NCBI RefSeq assembly: GCF_024295805.1
Contig: NZ_JANCLX010000027.1
Coordinates: 1 to 34,562, forward strand
DNA: 34,562 nucleotides
Direction of reading: 5' to 3'
From: Streptomyces cucumeris
Lineage (GTDB): Bacteria > Actinomycetota > Actinomycetes > Streptomycetales > Streptomycetaceae
The notes under the pieces are model-generated. The model was not told where the DNA came from. It ran no database searches and saw only the letters and a program-made list of their open reading frames with translations. Position numbers and translations under genes: made by a program. How positions within the stretch are numbered: the first letter of the stretch is position 1; the number at the start of each line of letters is the position of its first letter. Below are positions 26,713-34,493 of this stretch, one piece after another.

Positions 26713-26750
26713 AGGCTAGTTTGCCTAAAGGTGTTAGGCAACTGCATAAT
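26713..26750. promoter_or_regulatory. Divergent promoters with a 21-bp TetR-type operator
   Basis: A perfect palindrome, TTGCCTAA (26721-26728), 5-base spacer, TTAGGCAA (26734-26741). On the + strand TTGCCT (26721-26726), 18 bases and CATAAT (26745-26750) form a promoter for the TetR gene. On the - strand TTGCCT (26741-26736), 17 bases and TAGCCT (26718-26713) form a promoter for the FBP gene. Each operator arm contains one -35 box, so a bound repressor would block both directions. TetR autoregulation is the natural reading, as inference. Confidence 0.8.
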
Positions 26751-26776
26751 CGCTTCTGGCAGGCGGAGGGAGCGAC

Positions 26777-27346
26777 ATGGCATACGCGGGACTGAATGCG
26801 GAGCGTCTGACCCGGGCGGGCGCGGAGCTGGCCGATGAGGTCGGATTCGACCAGGTGACCGTCTCGGAGCTGGCCAGGAGATTCGACGTCAAGGTCGCGA
26901 GCCTCTACTCGCATGTGAAGAACTCCCAGGACCTCAGGACCCGGATCGCCCTCCTCGCGCTGGAGGAGCTCGCCGACCGGGCCGCCGAGGCCCTGGCCGG
27001 GCGATCCGCCAAGGATGCCCTCGCCGCCCTGGCGAACGTCTACCGCGACTACGCCCGGGAGCACCCCGGCCGCTACGCCGCCGCCCAGCTCCGGCTCGAT
27101 CCGGAAGCGGCTGCCGCCAGCGCCGGTGTCCGGCACGCCCGGATGACGCGCGCGATCCTGCGCGGCTACGACCTGACCGAACCGGACCAGACACATGCGG
27201 TCCGGCTGCTGGGCAGCGTCTTCCACGGCTACGTCAGCCTGGAGATGGGGGGAGGGTTCAGCCACAGTGCCCCCGACACCCAGGAGACCTGGTCGCGGAT
27301 CCTGGACGCGCTCGACGCCCTGCTGCGGAACTGGCCCGAGCGCTGA
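26777..27346 (+). CDS. TetR-family transcriptional regulator
   Basis: 189 aa. The N-terminal helix-turn-helix covers about residues 8-50, with VTVSELARRFDVKVASLYSHVKN matching the TetR recognition region. The C-terminal ligand domain, containing HGYVSLEMGGGF and DALDALLRNWPER, resembles the TetR subgroup with a WHG-type C-terminal domain. GGAGGG (26765-26770) lies 6 bases before the ATG. The 21-bp palindrome just upstream is the probable binding site, implying autorepression and control of the divergent FBP gene. The SGNH hydrolase 61 bases downstream may be cotranscribed and could also be a target. The ligand is unknown. Confidence 0.92.
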   Translation: MAYAGLNAERLTRAGAELADEVGFDQVTVSELARRFDVKVASLYSHVKNSQDLRTRIALLALEELADRAAEALAGRSAKDALAALANVYRDYAREHPGRYAAAQLRLDPEAAAASAGVRHARMTRAILRGYDLTEPDQTHAVRLLGSVFHGYVSLEMGGGFSHSAPDTQETWSRILDALDALLRNWPER

Positions 27347-27407
27347 CGCGCACCGGTGTCACGGACCGTCAGCGGATCCTCCACGCAACCCCCGACAGGC
27401 TGGGACG

Positions 27408-28595
27408 ATGCACGCCACCGAGTACGACTGGATCACCACGCCCATCACCGCGGACCTCCTGCGCGGAGCCCTCGAACTGGAGCACACCGCGCACGGAGTG
27501 CTGCCGCACCGGCTGCCCGCCCGGGCCCGCGCCCAGTGCGCCGACGCACAGCTCGCCATGGCGGAGTCCCAGCCCTCCGGCGTCCGGCTGGTCTTCCGGA
27601 CCCGTGCCACCGCCGTCGAACTGGACACGCTGCCCACCAAGCGCGTCTACGTGGGCGCCCCGCCGCGCCCGGACGGTGTGTACGACCTGCTCGTCGACGG
27701 CCGTCCGGCCGGCCGGGGAAGCGTCACCGGCGGCGACACGCTGACCGTCGACATGGCCGCCGGTACCGCCACCAGCCGGTCCGGCCCGGTGGGCACCCTC
27801 CGCTTCACCGGTCTGTCCGGCGCGGTGAAGGATGTCGAGATCTGGCTGCCGCACAACGAGACCACCGAACTCGTCGCCCTGCGCACCGACGCCCCCATCG
27901 AACCCGCTCCCGCCACGGGCCGTCCCGTGTGGCTGCACCACGGAAGTTCGATCAGCCACGGCTCCGACGCCGCGAGTCCCACCACCACATGGCCCGCGCT
28001 CGCCGCCGCCCTCGGCGGGGTGGAACTGGTCAACCTGGGCCTGGGCGGCAGTGCCCTGCTCGACCCGTTCACCGCCCGCGCCCTGCGGGACACGCCCGCC
28101 GACCTGATCAGCCTCAAGATCGGCATCAACCTGGTCAACACCGATCTGATGCGGCTGCGCGCATTCACCCCGGCCGTGCACGGTTTCCTGGACACCCTCC
28201 GCGAAGGGCACCCCACCACCCCGCTGCTGGTCATCTCGCCCATCCTGTGCCCCCTCCACGAGGACACCCCCGGCCCCAGCGTCCCCGACCTCGGTGCGCT
28301 CGCCACGGGACAACTCCGGTTCCGGGCCGCGGGCGATCCGGCGGAGCGCGCGAGCGGAAAGCTGACCCTCGGCGTCATCCGGGACGAGCTGGCGCGGATC
28401 GTGGAGCAGCGCGCGGCAGAGGATCCGCACCTCCACCACCTCGACGGCCGTGAGCTCTACGGCGAGGCGGACACCGGTGAACTGCCGCTGCCCGACGGGC
28501 TCCACCCGGACGCCGCCACCCACCGCCGCATGGGGGAACGCTTCGCCGAGGTGGCCTTCACCCCCGGCGGACGCCTGTCGGGGTGGACTTACTAG
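27408..28595 (+). CDS. SGNH/GDSL-type hydrolase with N-terminal beta-sandwich domain
   Basis: 395 aa. The C-terminal SGNH hydrolase domain (about residues 170-385) shows block I WLHHGSSISHG (nucleophile Ser), the block II Gly in NLGLGGSALLDPF, the block III Asn in LKIGINLVN, and block V DGLHPD with the catalytic Asp and His. The first 165 residues look like a beta-rich domain, as in two-domain esterases of the SsfX3 type. No signal peptide is seen, so it is probably cytoplasmic. The substrate cannot be told from sequence; ester or acyl hydrolysis is expected. It lies 61 bases after the TetR gene. Its 3' end carries the predicted -35 box of the riboswitch transcript. Confidence 0.85.
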   Translation: MHATEYDWITTPITADLLRGALELEHTAHGVLPHRLPARARAQCADAQLAMAESQPSGVRLVFRTRATAVELDTLPTKRVYVGAPPRPDGVYDLLVDGRPAGRGSVTGGDTLTVDMAAGTATSRSGPVGTLRFTGLSGAVKDVEIWLPHNETTELVALRTDAPIEPAPATGRPVWLHHGSSISHGSDAASPTTTWPALAAALGGVELVNLGLGGSALLDPFTARALRDTPADLISLKIGINLVNTDLMRLRAFTPAVHGFLDTLREGHPTTPLLVISPILCPLHEDTPGPSVPDLGALATGQLRFRAAGDPAERASGKLTLGVIRDELARIVEQRAAEDPHLHHLDGRELYGEADTGELPLPDGLHPDAATHRRMGERFAEVAFTPGGRLSGWTY

Positions 28596-28611
28596 GACGT
28601 CCAACTATATC
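28584..28611 (+). promoter_or_regulatory. Predicted promoter of the riboswitch / mms transcript
   Basis: TGGACT (28584-28589), 16 bases and TATATC (28606-28611) resemble a housekeeping-sigma promoter, with about four of six matches in each box. It overlaps the last codons of the SGNH gene and would start transcription near 28618, just before the cobalamin aptamer. The element is weak but well placed. Confidence 0.45.
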
Positions 28612-28619
28612 TTCGGAGT

Positions 28620-28775
28620 AAGGCCCGCGGTGCAGGGAAGCCGGTGCGATTCCGGCGCGGTCCCGCCACTGTGACCGGGGAGTGTGTTCTCCAGCAGAAA
28701 GGCCACTGACGGAGCGTCCGTCGGGAAGGCCGGAGAGTGCGCGCTGATCCGGGAGTCAGGATACCGGCCGCGGGA
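28620..28775 (+). ncRNA. Cobalamin (B12) riboswitch
   Basis: Hallmarks of the class are read directly: a closing stem CCCGCGG (28624-28630) with CCGCGGG (28768-28774); the core GGGAAGCCGGTGCGATTCC, followed by the TCCCGCCACTGT segment; and the B12 box AGTCAGGATACCGGCC ending at 28769. The orientation is toward the mmsA operon. Cobalamin binding normally switches such RNAs off, so the downstream genes would be expressed when B12 is scarce. No B12 synthesis or transport gene is seen next to it, which is unusual. The intergenic region 28596-29041 otherwise holds a 28-codon ORF and two hairpins. Confidence 0.93.
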
Positions 28776-28811
28776 TGTTCCGTGTTGTCCACGAGGATGG
28801 AGCAGACACGC

Positions 28812-28898
28812 ATGGCACCGGTCCGTACCCCTGGCCCAGGTGATCCGGCGAACCACGTCCGCGCGCACTCCCGCGCGCACCACCTGTCGCGCCCCTAG
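28812..28898 (+). CDS. Short ORF (28 aa) between riboswitch and hairpin, possible leader peptide
   Basis: ATG 28812 starts 36 bases after the aptamer, with GGAG at 28799-28802 (9-base spacing). The peptide is Pro-, His- and Arg-rich (MAPVRTPGPG start, HHLSRP end) and stops at TAG 28896-28898, inside the loop of the next hairpin. It does not resemble CbtB or another B12-related protein known to me. It could be a translated leader coupling riboswitch state to readthrough of the hairpin, or a chance ORF. Confidence 0.35.
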   Translation: MAPVRTPGPGDPANHVRAHSRAHHLSRP

Positions 28899-28911
28899 GC
28901 GCGCGACAGGT
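28882..28911 (+). terminator. Strong hairpin upstream of mmsA, possible riboswitch expression platform
   Basis: A perfect 11-bp stem: ACCTGTCGCGC (28882-28892) pairs with 28901-28911 across an 8-base loop. There is no T tract after it, so it could be a GC-type terminator or an attenuator. It sits about 105 bases after the aptamer and 130 bases before mmsA. The stop codon of the short ORF lies in its loop. Confidence 0.65.
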
Positions 28912-28949
28912 CCGCGACGGCACTTCGACGGCTTCCCGCCTCCGCGTCC

Positions 28950-29005
28950 CACAGCGCCCGCCCGCGATGGCACCCGACCGGTGCCCGTCGCGCGGCCGCG
29001 CTGTG
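28950..29005 (+). other. Second structured leader element upstream of mmsA
   Basis: Outer arms CACAGCG (28950-28956) and CGCTGTG (28999-29005) are perfectly complementary. They enclose an inner stem, GGCACC (28969-28974) with GGTGCC (28980-28985), around a 5-base loop. It lies 36 bases before the mmsA ATG and may shape translation or mRNA stability. The function is not established. Confidence 0.4.
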
Positions 29006-29041
29006 CCATCCCCGGATCTCACCTGACGAGAGCAGGCTTCC

Positions 29042-30541
29042 ATGGTCCGTGAACTGACCCATTTCATCGGTGGCAAACACACCACCGGTACCTCAGGACG
29101 TTTCTCCGATGTGTACGACCCCAACACCGGCTCGGTCCAGGCCCGGGTGCCGCTGGCCGGGCGTGACGAGACCCGCGCGGCCATCGCCGACGCCGCCGCC
29201 GCGCAGCCCGAATGGGCCGACTGGAACCCGCAGCGCCGCGCCCGGGTGCTGCTGAGGTTCCTCCAGCTCGTCGAGGGTGAACGGGACGCCCTCGCGCGTA
29301 CGCTCTCCGCCGAGCACGGCAAGACCATCGCCGACGCACACGGCGACATCCAACGCGGCCTGGAGGTCGTGGAGTTCGCCGCCGGTGTGCCGCACCTCCT
29401 CAAGGGAGAGTTCACCGACAACGCCGGAACCGGTATCGATGTGCACTCCCTGCGCGGCCCGCTCGGCGTGGTCGCGGGCATCACCCCGTTCAACTTCCCC
29501 GCGATGATTCCGCTGTGGAAGGCCGCGCCGGCGCTCGCCTGCGGCAACGCCTTCATCCTCAAACCGTCCGAACGCGACCCCTCCGTACCGCTCCGGCTCG
29601 CCGAACTGTTCCTGGAGGCCGGGCTGCCGCCCGGGGTGCTGAACGTCGTCAACGGTGCCGAGGAGGCCGTCGACACCCTCATCGAGGACCCGCGGGTGCA
29701 GGCACTCGGCTTCGTCGGATCCACCCCCGTCGCCGCACACCTCTACGCCGCCGCCGCGGCACACGGCAAACGCGCGCAGTGCTTCGGCGGTGCCAAGAAC
29801 CACATGATCGTCATGCCCGACGCCGATCTGGACCAGGCCGTGGACGCGCTCCTGGGCGCCGGATACGGCTCGGCGGGGGAGCGCTGCATGGCGATCTCCG
29901 TCGCCGTACCGGTGGGGGAGGAGACGGCGGACGCACTGGTCGCCGCGCTCACCGAACGCGTCCGCGCCCTGCGTATCGGCCGCTCCGACGACCCGGACGC
30001 CGACTTCGGCCCACTGGTCAGCCGTGACGCCCTCGAGCGGGTCCGCGGCCATGTGGACACCGGAGTGGCCGAAGGCGCCGAACTCGTCGTCGACGGACGG
30101 GACTTCAGCCTGGCCGGCCATGAGAACGGCTTCTTCGCGGGTGCCTCCCTCTTCGACCGCGTCACCCCCTCGATGACGCTCTACCGCGAGGAGATCTTCG
30201 GCCCCGTGCTGTCGGTCGTCCGCGCCCGGGACTACGAGGAGGCGCTGCATCTGCCCAGCGAGCATCCCTACGGCAACGGAGTGGCTCTCTTCACCAGGGA
30301 CGGGGACACCGCGCGCGACTTCACCCGCAGGGTGAACACCGGCATGGTCGGCGTCAACGTACCCATCCCGGTCCCCGTCGCCTACCACACTTTCGGCGGC
30401 TGGAAGCGCTCCGGCTTCGGTGACCTCAACCAGCACGGCCCGGACTCCATCCGCTTCTACACCCGTACCAAGACCGTCACCTCGCGCTGGCCCTCCGGGG
30501 TCAAGGAAGGCGCGAGCTTCACCATCCCGACCATGGGGTGA
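29042..30541 (+). CDS. mmsA: CoA-acylating methylmalonate-semialdehyde dehydrogenase (MmsA)
   Basis: 499 aa, the usual length. An aldehyde dehydrogenase fold with the MmsA signatures: GVVAGITPFNFPAMIPLW, FVGSTPVAAHLY, CFGGAKNHMIVMPDADL and the nucleophile Cys at 29885 in SAGERCMAISVAV. It converts methylmalonate semialdehyde, CoA and NAD+ to propionyl-CoA, CO2 and NADH, the last step of the valine-specific pathway; it also serves inositol breakdown in some bacteria. No iol genes are nearby, while isobutyryl-CoA oxidation genes follow, so valine catabolism is favoured. It is the first gene of a five-gene operon whose members overlap at start/stop codons, downstream of a B12 riboswitch. The ribosome site is weak (AG-rich, about 29026-29035). 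Confidence 0.95.
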   Translation: MVRELTHFIGGKHTTGTSGRFSDVYDPNTGSVQARVPLAGRDETRAAIADAAAAQPEWADWNPQRRARVLLRFLQLVEGERDALARTLSAEHGKTIADAHGDIQRGLEVVEFAAGVPHLLKGEFTDNAGTGIDVHSLRGPLGVVAGITPFNFPAMIPLWKAAPALACGNAFILKPSERDPSVPLRLAELFLEAGLPPGVLNVVNGAEEAVDTLIEDPRVQALGFVGSTPVAAHLYAAAAAHGKRAQCFGGAKNHMIVMPDADLDQAVDALLGAGYGSAGERCMAISVAVPVGEETADALVAALTERVRALRIGRSDDPDADFGPLVSRDALERVRGHVDTGVAEGAELVVDGRDFSLAGHENGFFAGASLFDRVTPSMTLYREEIFGPVLSVVRARDYEEALHLPSEHPYGNGVALFTRDGDTARDFTRRVNTGMVGVNVPIPVPVAYHTFGGWKRSGFGDLNQHGPDSIRFYTRTKTVTSRWPSGVKEGASFTIPTMG

Positions 30542-31695
30542 CCGCGATGCACACCACCACCCTGACCAAGGACCAGCTCGCCCTCGCCGAGGTCACCCTC
30601 GACTTCGCCCAGGAACACCTCGCCCCCCACGCCGTTGCCTGGGACCAGGACAAACACTTCCCCGTCGACACCCTGCGCAAGGCCGCCGGACTCGGCCTCG
30701 GCGGCGTCTACGTACGGGAGGAACACGGCGGCTCCGGTCTCACCCGTGCCGACGGTGTCCTCGTCTTCGAAGTCCTCGCCACCGGCTGTCCGTCCATCGC
30801 CGGCTACCTGTCCATCCACAACATGGTCGCCTGGATGATCGACCGGTACGGGGACGACACCCAGCGGGCCCGCTGGCTGCCCGCCCTCTGCGCCGCCCAG
30901 ACGCTCGGCAGCTACTGCCTGACCGAGCCCGGCGCCGGATCCGACGCCGCCGCGCTGCGCACCCGCGCAGAACGCGACGGCGACGACTACGTGCTCACCG
31001 GCGTCAAACAGTTCATCTCCGGCGCCGGCGCGTCCGGGGTCTACATCGTCATGGCCCGCACCGGCGGCGCCGGACCGGACGGCATCACGGCCTTCGTCGT
31101 GGAACGTGACGACCCCGGGCTCTCCTTCGGCCCCGATGAACGCAAGATGGGCTGGAACGCCCAGCCGACCCGACAGGTGATCCTCGACGGCGTACGCCTG
31201 TCCGCCGACCGCAGGCTGGGCGCCGAGGGCGACGGCTTCCGCATCGCGATGAACGGGCTCAACGGCGGACGGCTGGGGATCGCCGCCTGCTCCCTGGGCG
31301 GCGCCCAGAGCGCCCTGCACCGCAGCCTCACCCACCTGGCCGACCGGGAGGCGTTCGGCGCACCCCTCATCGAGGCACAGGCTCTGCGGTTCCGGCTGGC
31401 GGACATGGCGACGGAACTGACCGCCGCACGCGCCCTGGTCCGCGAGGCCGCCCAGGCCGTGGACCGCGGCGACACCGGGGCACCCCAACTGTGCGCGATG
31501 GCCAAGCGCTTCGCCACCGACACCGGCTACTCCGTCGCGGACCGGGCGCTGCAACTGCACGGCGGCTACGGCTATGTGACCGAGTACGGCATCGAGAAGA
31601 TCGTCCGCGATCTGCGGGTCCACCAGATCCTGGAAGGAACGAACGAGATCATGCGCATCATCGTGGCCAGGGGACTCATCGAGGCGGTCCGGTGA
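30538..31695 (+). CDS. Acyl-CoA dehydrogenase, isobutyryl-CoA dehydrogenase-like
   Basis: 385 aa from GTG 30538, overlapping the mmsA stop; ATG 30547 is an alternative start three codons in. Acyl-CoA dehydrogenase signatures: CLTEPGAGSDAAALRTRA, GVKQFISGAG, and QILEGTNEIMRIIVARGL with the expected catalytic Glu, plus the family segment HGGYGYVTEYGIEKIVRDLRV. Given mmsA, a hydroxyisobutyryl-CoA hydrolase and mmsB in the same operon, the likely substrate is isobutyryl-CoA, oxidised to methacrylyl-CoA with FAD. Related branched or short acyl-CoAs cannot be excluded. It is a typical beta-oxidation-type member, unlike the shorter FkbI-like protein at 22086-23222. Confidence 0.9.
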   Translation: MTAMHTTTLTKDQLALAEVTLDFAQEHLAPHAVAWDQDKHFPVDTLRKAAGLGLGGVYVREEHGGSGLTRADGVLVFEVLATGCPSIAGYLSIHNMVAWMIDRYGDDTQRARWLPALCAAQTLGSYCLTEPGAGSDAAALRTRAERDGDDYVLTGVKQFISGAGASGVYIVMARTGGAGPDGITAFVVERDDPGLSFGPDERKMGWNAQPTRQVILDGVRLSADRRLGAEGDGFRIAMNGLNGGRLGIAACSLGGAQSALHRSLTHLADREAFGAPLIEAQALRFRLADMATELTAARALVREAAQAVDRGDTGAPQLCAMAKRFATDTGYSVADRALQLHGGYGYVTEYGIEKIVRDLRVHQILEGTNEIMRIIVARGLIEAVR

Positions 31696-32768
31696 CGGCG
31701 CCCGCCGAAGACTCCGTACTGCTGCGCACCGAAGGACGCGCGGCCTACCTCACCCTCAACCGGCCCAAGGCCATCAACGCACTCACCCACACCATGGTGC
31801 GCACGATCGCCGACGCCCTCGACACCTGGGAGCACGACCCCGCGGTCGCCACCGTCGTCCTCACCGGCGCCGGGGAGCGGGGGCTGTGCGCGGGCGGTGA
31901 CATCCGTGCCATCCACCGGGACGCGCGCGAGGGCACGGACGGATCGGCCGCCTTCTGGCGCGACGAATACCGGCTCAACGCACGGATCGCACGCTACCCC
32001 AAGCCCTATGTCGCCCTCATGGACGGCATCGTCATGGGCGGTGGTGTCGGGGTCTCCGCCCACGGCACCGTGCGCATCGTGACCGAACGGTCCCGGGTCG
32101 CCATGCCGGAGACCGGTATCGGCTTCGTCCCCGACGTCGGGGGCACCCATCTGCTCGGGCTCGCCCCCGGTGAACTGGGCACCCATCTGGCGCTGACCGG
32201 CAACCCCGTCGGCGCCGCGGATGCCCTGTTGTGCGGACTTGCCGACCACTACGTGCCCTCCGAGGCCCTGCCCGCGCTCCTCGCGGACCTCGCGGCGGTA
32301 CCCGTCCACGACGCCCTCGCCCGCCACGTCCGGCAGGCGCCGCCCGGCGAGCTCGGTGCCCGTCGGGAGTGGATCGACACCTGCTATGCCGCGGACACCG
32401 TCGAGGAGATCGCCGACCGGCTTGCGTCGTACGGCGACCCCGCCGCGAAGGACACCGCCGACACCCTCCTCACCAAGTCCCCGACGGCGTTGAAGGTGAC
32501 CCTCGCCTCGCTGCGCCGCGCCCGTCGGCTCGGGCCCCTGGAGCGGGTCCTGGAACAGGAGTACCGGGTGTCGTGCGCCTGTCTGAACCAACCCGACCTC
32601 GTGGAGGGGATCCGTGCCCAGGTCATCGACAAGGACCGTGACCCCAGGTGGCGTCCCGCCACCCTCGCCGAGGTCACCGACGACGACGTCCGCCGCTTCT
32701 TCACACCCCCCGGCGAGGCCGGGCTCCGTCTCGCCTCCGCCGACTCCTCCCAGGAGGTGCCCTGGTGA
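31692..32768 (+). CDS. Crotonase-family 3-hydroxyisobutyryl-CoA hydrolase-like protein
   Basis: 358 aa, longer than a simple enoyl-CoA hydratase and right for the HIBYL-CoA hydrolase group. GTG 31692 overlaps the previous stop (GTGA). Crotonase features: TLNRPKAINALTHTM, the CAGGDIRAIHRD oxyanion-hole region, GIVMGGGVGVSAHG, and MPETGIGFVPDVGGT carrying the acidic catalytic residues of the group. It should hydrolyse 3-hydroxyisobutyryl-CoA to free 3-hydroxyisobutyrate, the substrate of the MmsB encoded next. An enoyl-CoA hydratase activity is the main alternative, but a separate standard hydratase closes the operon. Confidence 0.9.
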   Translation: MTAPAEDSVLLRTEGRAAYLTLNRPKAINALTHTMVRTIADALDTWEHDPAVATVVLTGAGERGLCAGGDIRAIHRDAREGTDGSAAFWRDEYRLNARIARYPKPYVALMDGIVMGGGVGVSAHGTVRIVTERSRVAMPETGIGFVPDVGGTHLLGLAPGELGTHLALTGNPVGAADALLCGLADHYVPSEALPALLADLAAVPVHDALARHVRQAPPGELGARREWIDTCYAADTVEEIADRLASYGDPAAKDTADTLLTKSPTALKVTLASLRRARRLGPLERVLEQEYRVSCACLNQPDLVEGIRAQVIDKDRDPRWRPATLAEVTDDDVRRFFTPPGEAGLRLASADSSQEVPW

Positions 32769-33688
32769 CCCCCGTCATCGGCTTCATCGGACTCGGTCAT
32801 ATGGGCGGCCCGATGGCCGCCAACCTCGTCAAGGCCGGACACCGCGTCATCGGCTACGACCTCGTGGCGCGGGCCCTGGCCGATGCCACGGCCACCGGCG
32901 TGGAGGCCGTCGGCTCCGCGGCCGAGGCCGCCGCCGGGGCGGACATCGTCATCACCATGCTCCCCGCGGGCCGCCACCTGCTCGCGCTCTACCAGGATCA
33001 GGGCCTGCTGTCGGCCGCGCGTCCGGACACCCTGTTCATCGACTGCTCCACGATCGACGTCGCCGACGCCAGGGCCGCCCACGAAGCTGTCGTGGCCGCC
33101 GGACACCGAGCCCTGGACGCACCGGTCTCCGGCGGGGTGGTGGGCGCCGAGGCCGCCACGCTCACCTTCATGGCCGGGGGAGGGGAGCGCGAGTTCGCCC
33201 AGGCGGAACCGGTGCTCTCGGCCATGGGGAAGAAGGCGGTGCACTGCGGGCCCGCCGGTGCCGGGCAGGCCGCCAAGATCTGTAACAACATGATCCTCGG
33301 CATTTCCATGATCGCGGTCAGTGAGGCGTTCGTCCTCGGGGAGAGTCTCGGCCTCTCCCACCAGGCGCTCTTCGAGGTGGCCTCCACCGCGTCCGGCCAG
33401 TGCTGGGCCCTCAGCGTCAACTGTCCCGTCCCCGGTCCGGTACCGGGCAGCCCGGCGAACCGCGACTACCGTCCCGGCTTCGCCGCACCCCTCATGGCCA
33501 AGGACCTCGGCCTCGCCGCGAACGCGATCCGCGCGGGCGGGGTCGACGCGCCGCTCGGACTGAACGCCGCGGCCCTGTACGAGGCGTTCGCCCGCGACGG
33601 GGGCGCGGACGAGGACTTCTCCGGGATCGTCCGTGCCATCAGGGAGCGCACCGCCCGCCCCGCCGACCAGAACGGAACACCCGTATGA
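32765..33688 (+). CDS. mmsB: 3-hydroxyisobutyrate dehydrogenase (MmsB)
   Basis: 307 aa. GTG 32765 overlaps the upstream stop by four bases. The N-terminal NAD-binding domain starts IGFIGLGHMGGPMAANL (GxGxxG). The family substrate motif is DAPVSGGVVGAEAATLTFM, and the catalytic Lys lies in GAGQAAKICNNMILG. The C-terminal all-alpha domain is complete, with a late FAAPLMAKDLGLA segment typical of the family. It oxidises 3-hydroxyisobutyrate to methylmalonate semialdehyde with NAD+, feeding MmsA. Operon position between the acyl-CoA hydrolase and the hydratase fits the valine pathway. Confidence 0.95.
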   Translation: MTPVIGFIGLGHMGGPMAANLVKAGHRVIGYDLVARALADATATGVEAVGSAAEAAAGADIVITMLPAGRHLLALYQDQGLLSAARPDTLFIDCSTIDVADARAAHEAVVAAGHRALDAPVSGGVVGAEAATLTFMAGGGEREFAQAEPVLSAMGKKAVHCGPAGAGQAAKICNNMILGISMIAVSEAFVLGESLGLSHQALFEVASTASGQCWALSVNCPVPGPVPGSPANRDYRPGFAAPLMAKDLGLAANAIRAGGVDAPLGLNAAALYEAFARDGGADEDFSGIVRAIRERTARPADQNGTPV

Positions 33689-34476
33689 CCGATCCGACCA
33701 CCGAGCGGTACGAGACCATCCTGCTCGAACGCAAGGGCCGTACCGCGCTCATCACCCTCCATCGCCCCGCGGCGCTCAACGCCCTCAACCTCCAGGTCAT
33801 GCATGAGGTGGTCACCGCGGCCGAAGCGCTCGACCGGGACCCGGACACCGGCTGCATCGTGCTCACCGGCTCGGCCAAGGCGTTCGCCGCCGGAGCCGAC
33901 ATCAAGGAGATGCGGCCCCAGGGCTACCTGGACATGTATCTGAGCGACTGGTTCACCTGCTGGGACCGGTTCGCGCAGGTGCGCACCCCCACCGTCGCGG
34001 CGGTTGCCGGTTACGCCCTGGGCGGGGGCTGCGAGCTCGCCATGATGTGCGACATCCTGCTGGCCGCCGACACCGCGGTGTTCGGCCAGCCGGAGATCAA
34101 GCTCGGAGTCATCCCCGGTATCGGCGGCTCCCAGCGGCTGACCCGTGCGGTCGGCAAGGCCAAGGCCATGGAGCTCTGCCTGACCGGCCGCACCATGAAC
34201 GCCGAGGAAGCCGAACGCGCGGGTCTGGTCTCCCGGATCGTGGCGGCCGACGACCTGCTCGCCGAAGCGCACGCCGTCGCCGAGACCGTGGCCGGGATGT
34301 CCGCCCCGGTGGCGATGATGGCGAAGGAGGCGGTGAACCGCGCCTTCGAGACCACCCTCACCGAGGGAGTCCGCTTCGAACGCAGGCTGTTCCACGCCGT
34401 GTTCGCCACCGCCGACCAGAAGGAGGGCATGGCGGCCTTCATGGACAAGCGACCGCCGGACTTCACCCACCGCTGA
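33685..34476 (+). CDS. Enoyl-CoA hydratase (crotonase family), probably methacrylyl-CoA hydratase
   Basis: 263 aa, the standard length. ATG 33685 overlaps the mmsB stop (ATGA). Both catalytic glutamates of the enoyl-CoA hydratase family are present, in ALGGGCELAMMCD and FGQPEIKLGVIPGIGG; the oxyanion-hole segment is KAFAAGADIKEM. In this operon it should hydrate methacrylyl-CoA to 3-hydroxyisobutyryl-CoA, linking the acyl-CoA dehydrogenase to the hydrolase. It is the last gene in the window. Eighteen bases after its stop the sequence runs into a G homopolymer, so whether the operon continues cannot be seen. Confidence 0.93.
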   Translation: MTDPTTERYETILLERKGRTALITLHRPAALNALNLQVMHEVVTAAEALDRDPDTGCIVLTGSAKAFAAGADIKEMRPQGYLDMYLSDWFTCWDRFAQVRTPTVAAVAGYALGGGCELAMMCDILLAADTAVFGQPEIKLGVIPGIGGSQRLTRAVGKAKAMELCLTGRTMNAEEAERAGLVSRIVAADDLLAEAHAVAETVAGMSAPVAMMAKEAVNRAFETTLTEGVRFERRLFHAVFATADQKEGMAAFMDKRPPDFTHR

Positions 34477-34493
34477 CCGGGGAAGCCGGGTGT

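Noticed and set aside
28812..29041. Search for a CbtB/CbtA-type cobalt transporter or other classical B12-riboswitch target before mmsA.
   Set aside because: Only a 28-codon ORF is present, with no membrane segment or B12-related motif. No degenerate transporter could be recognised.
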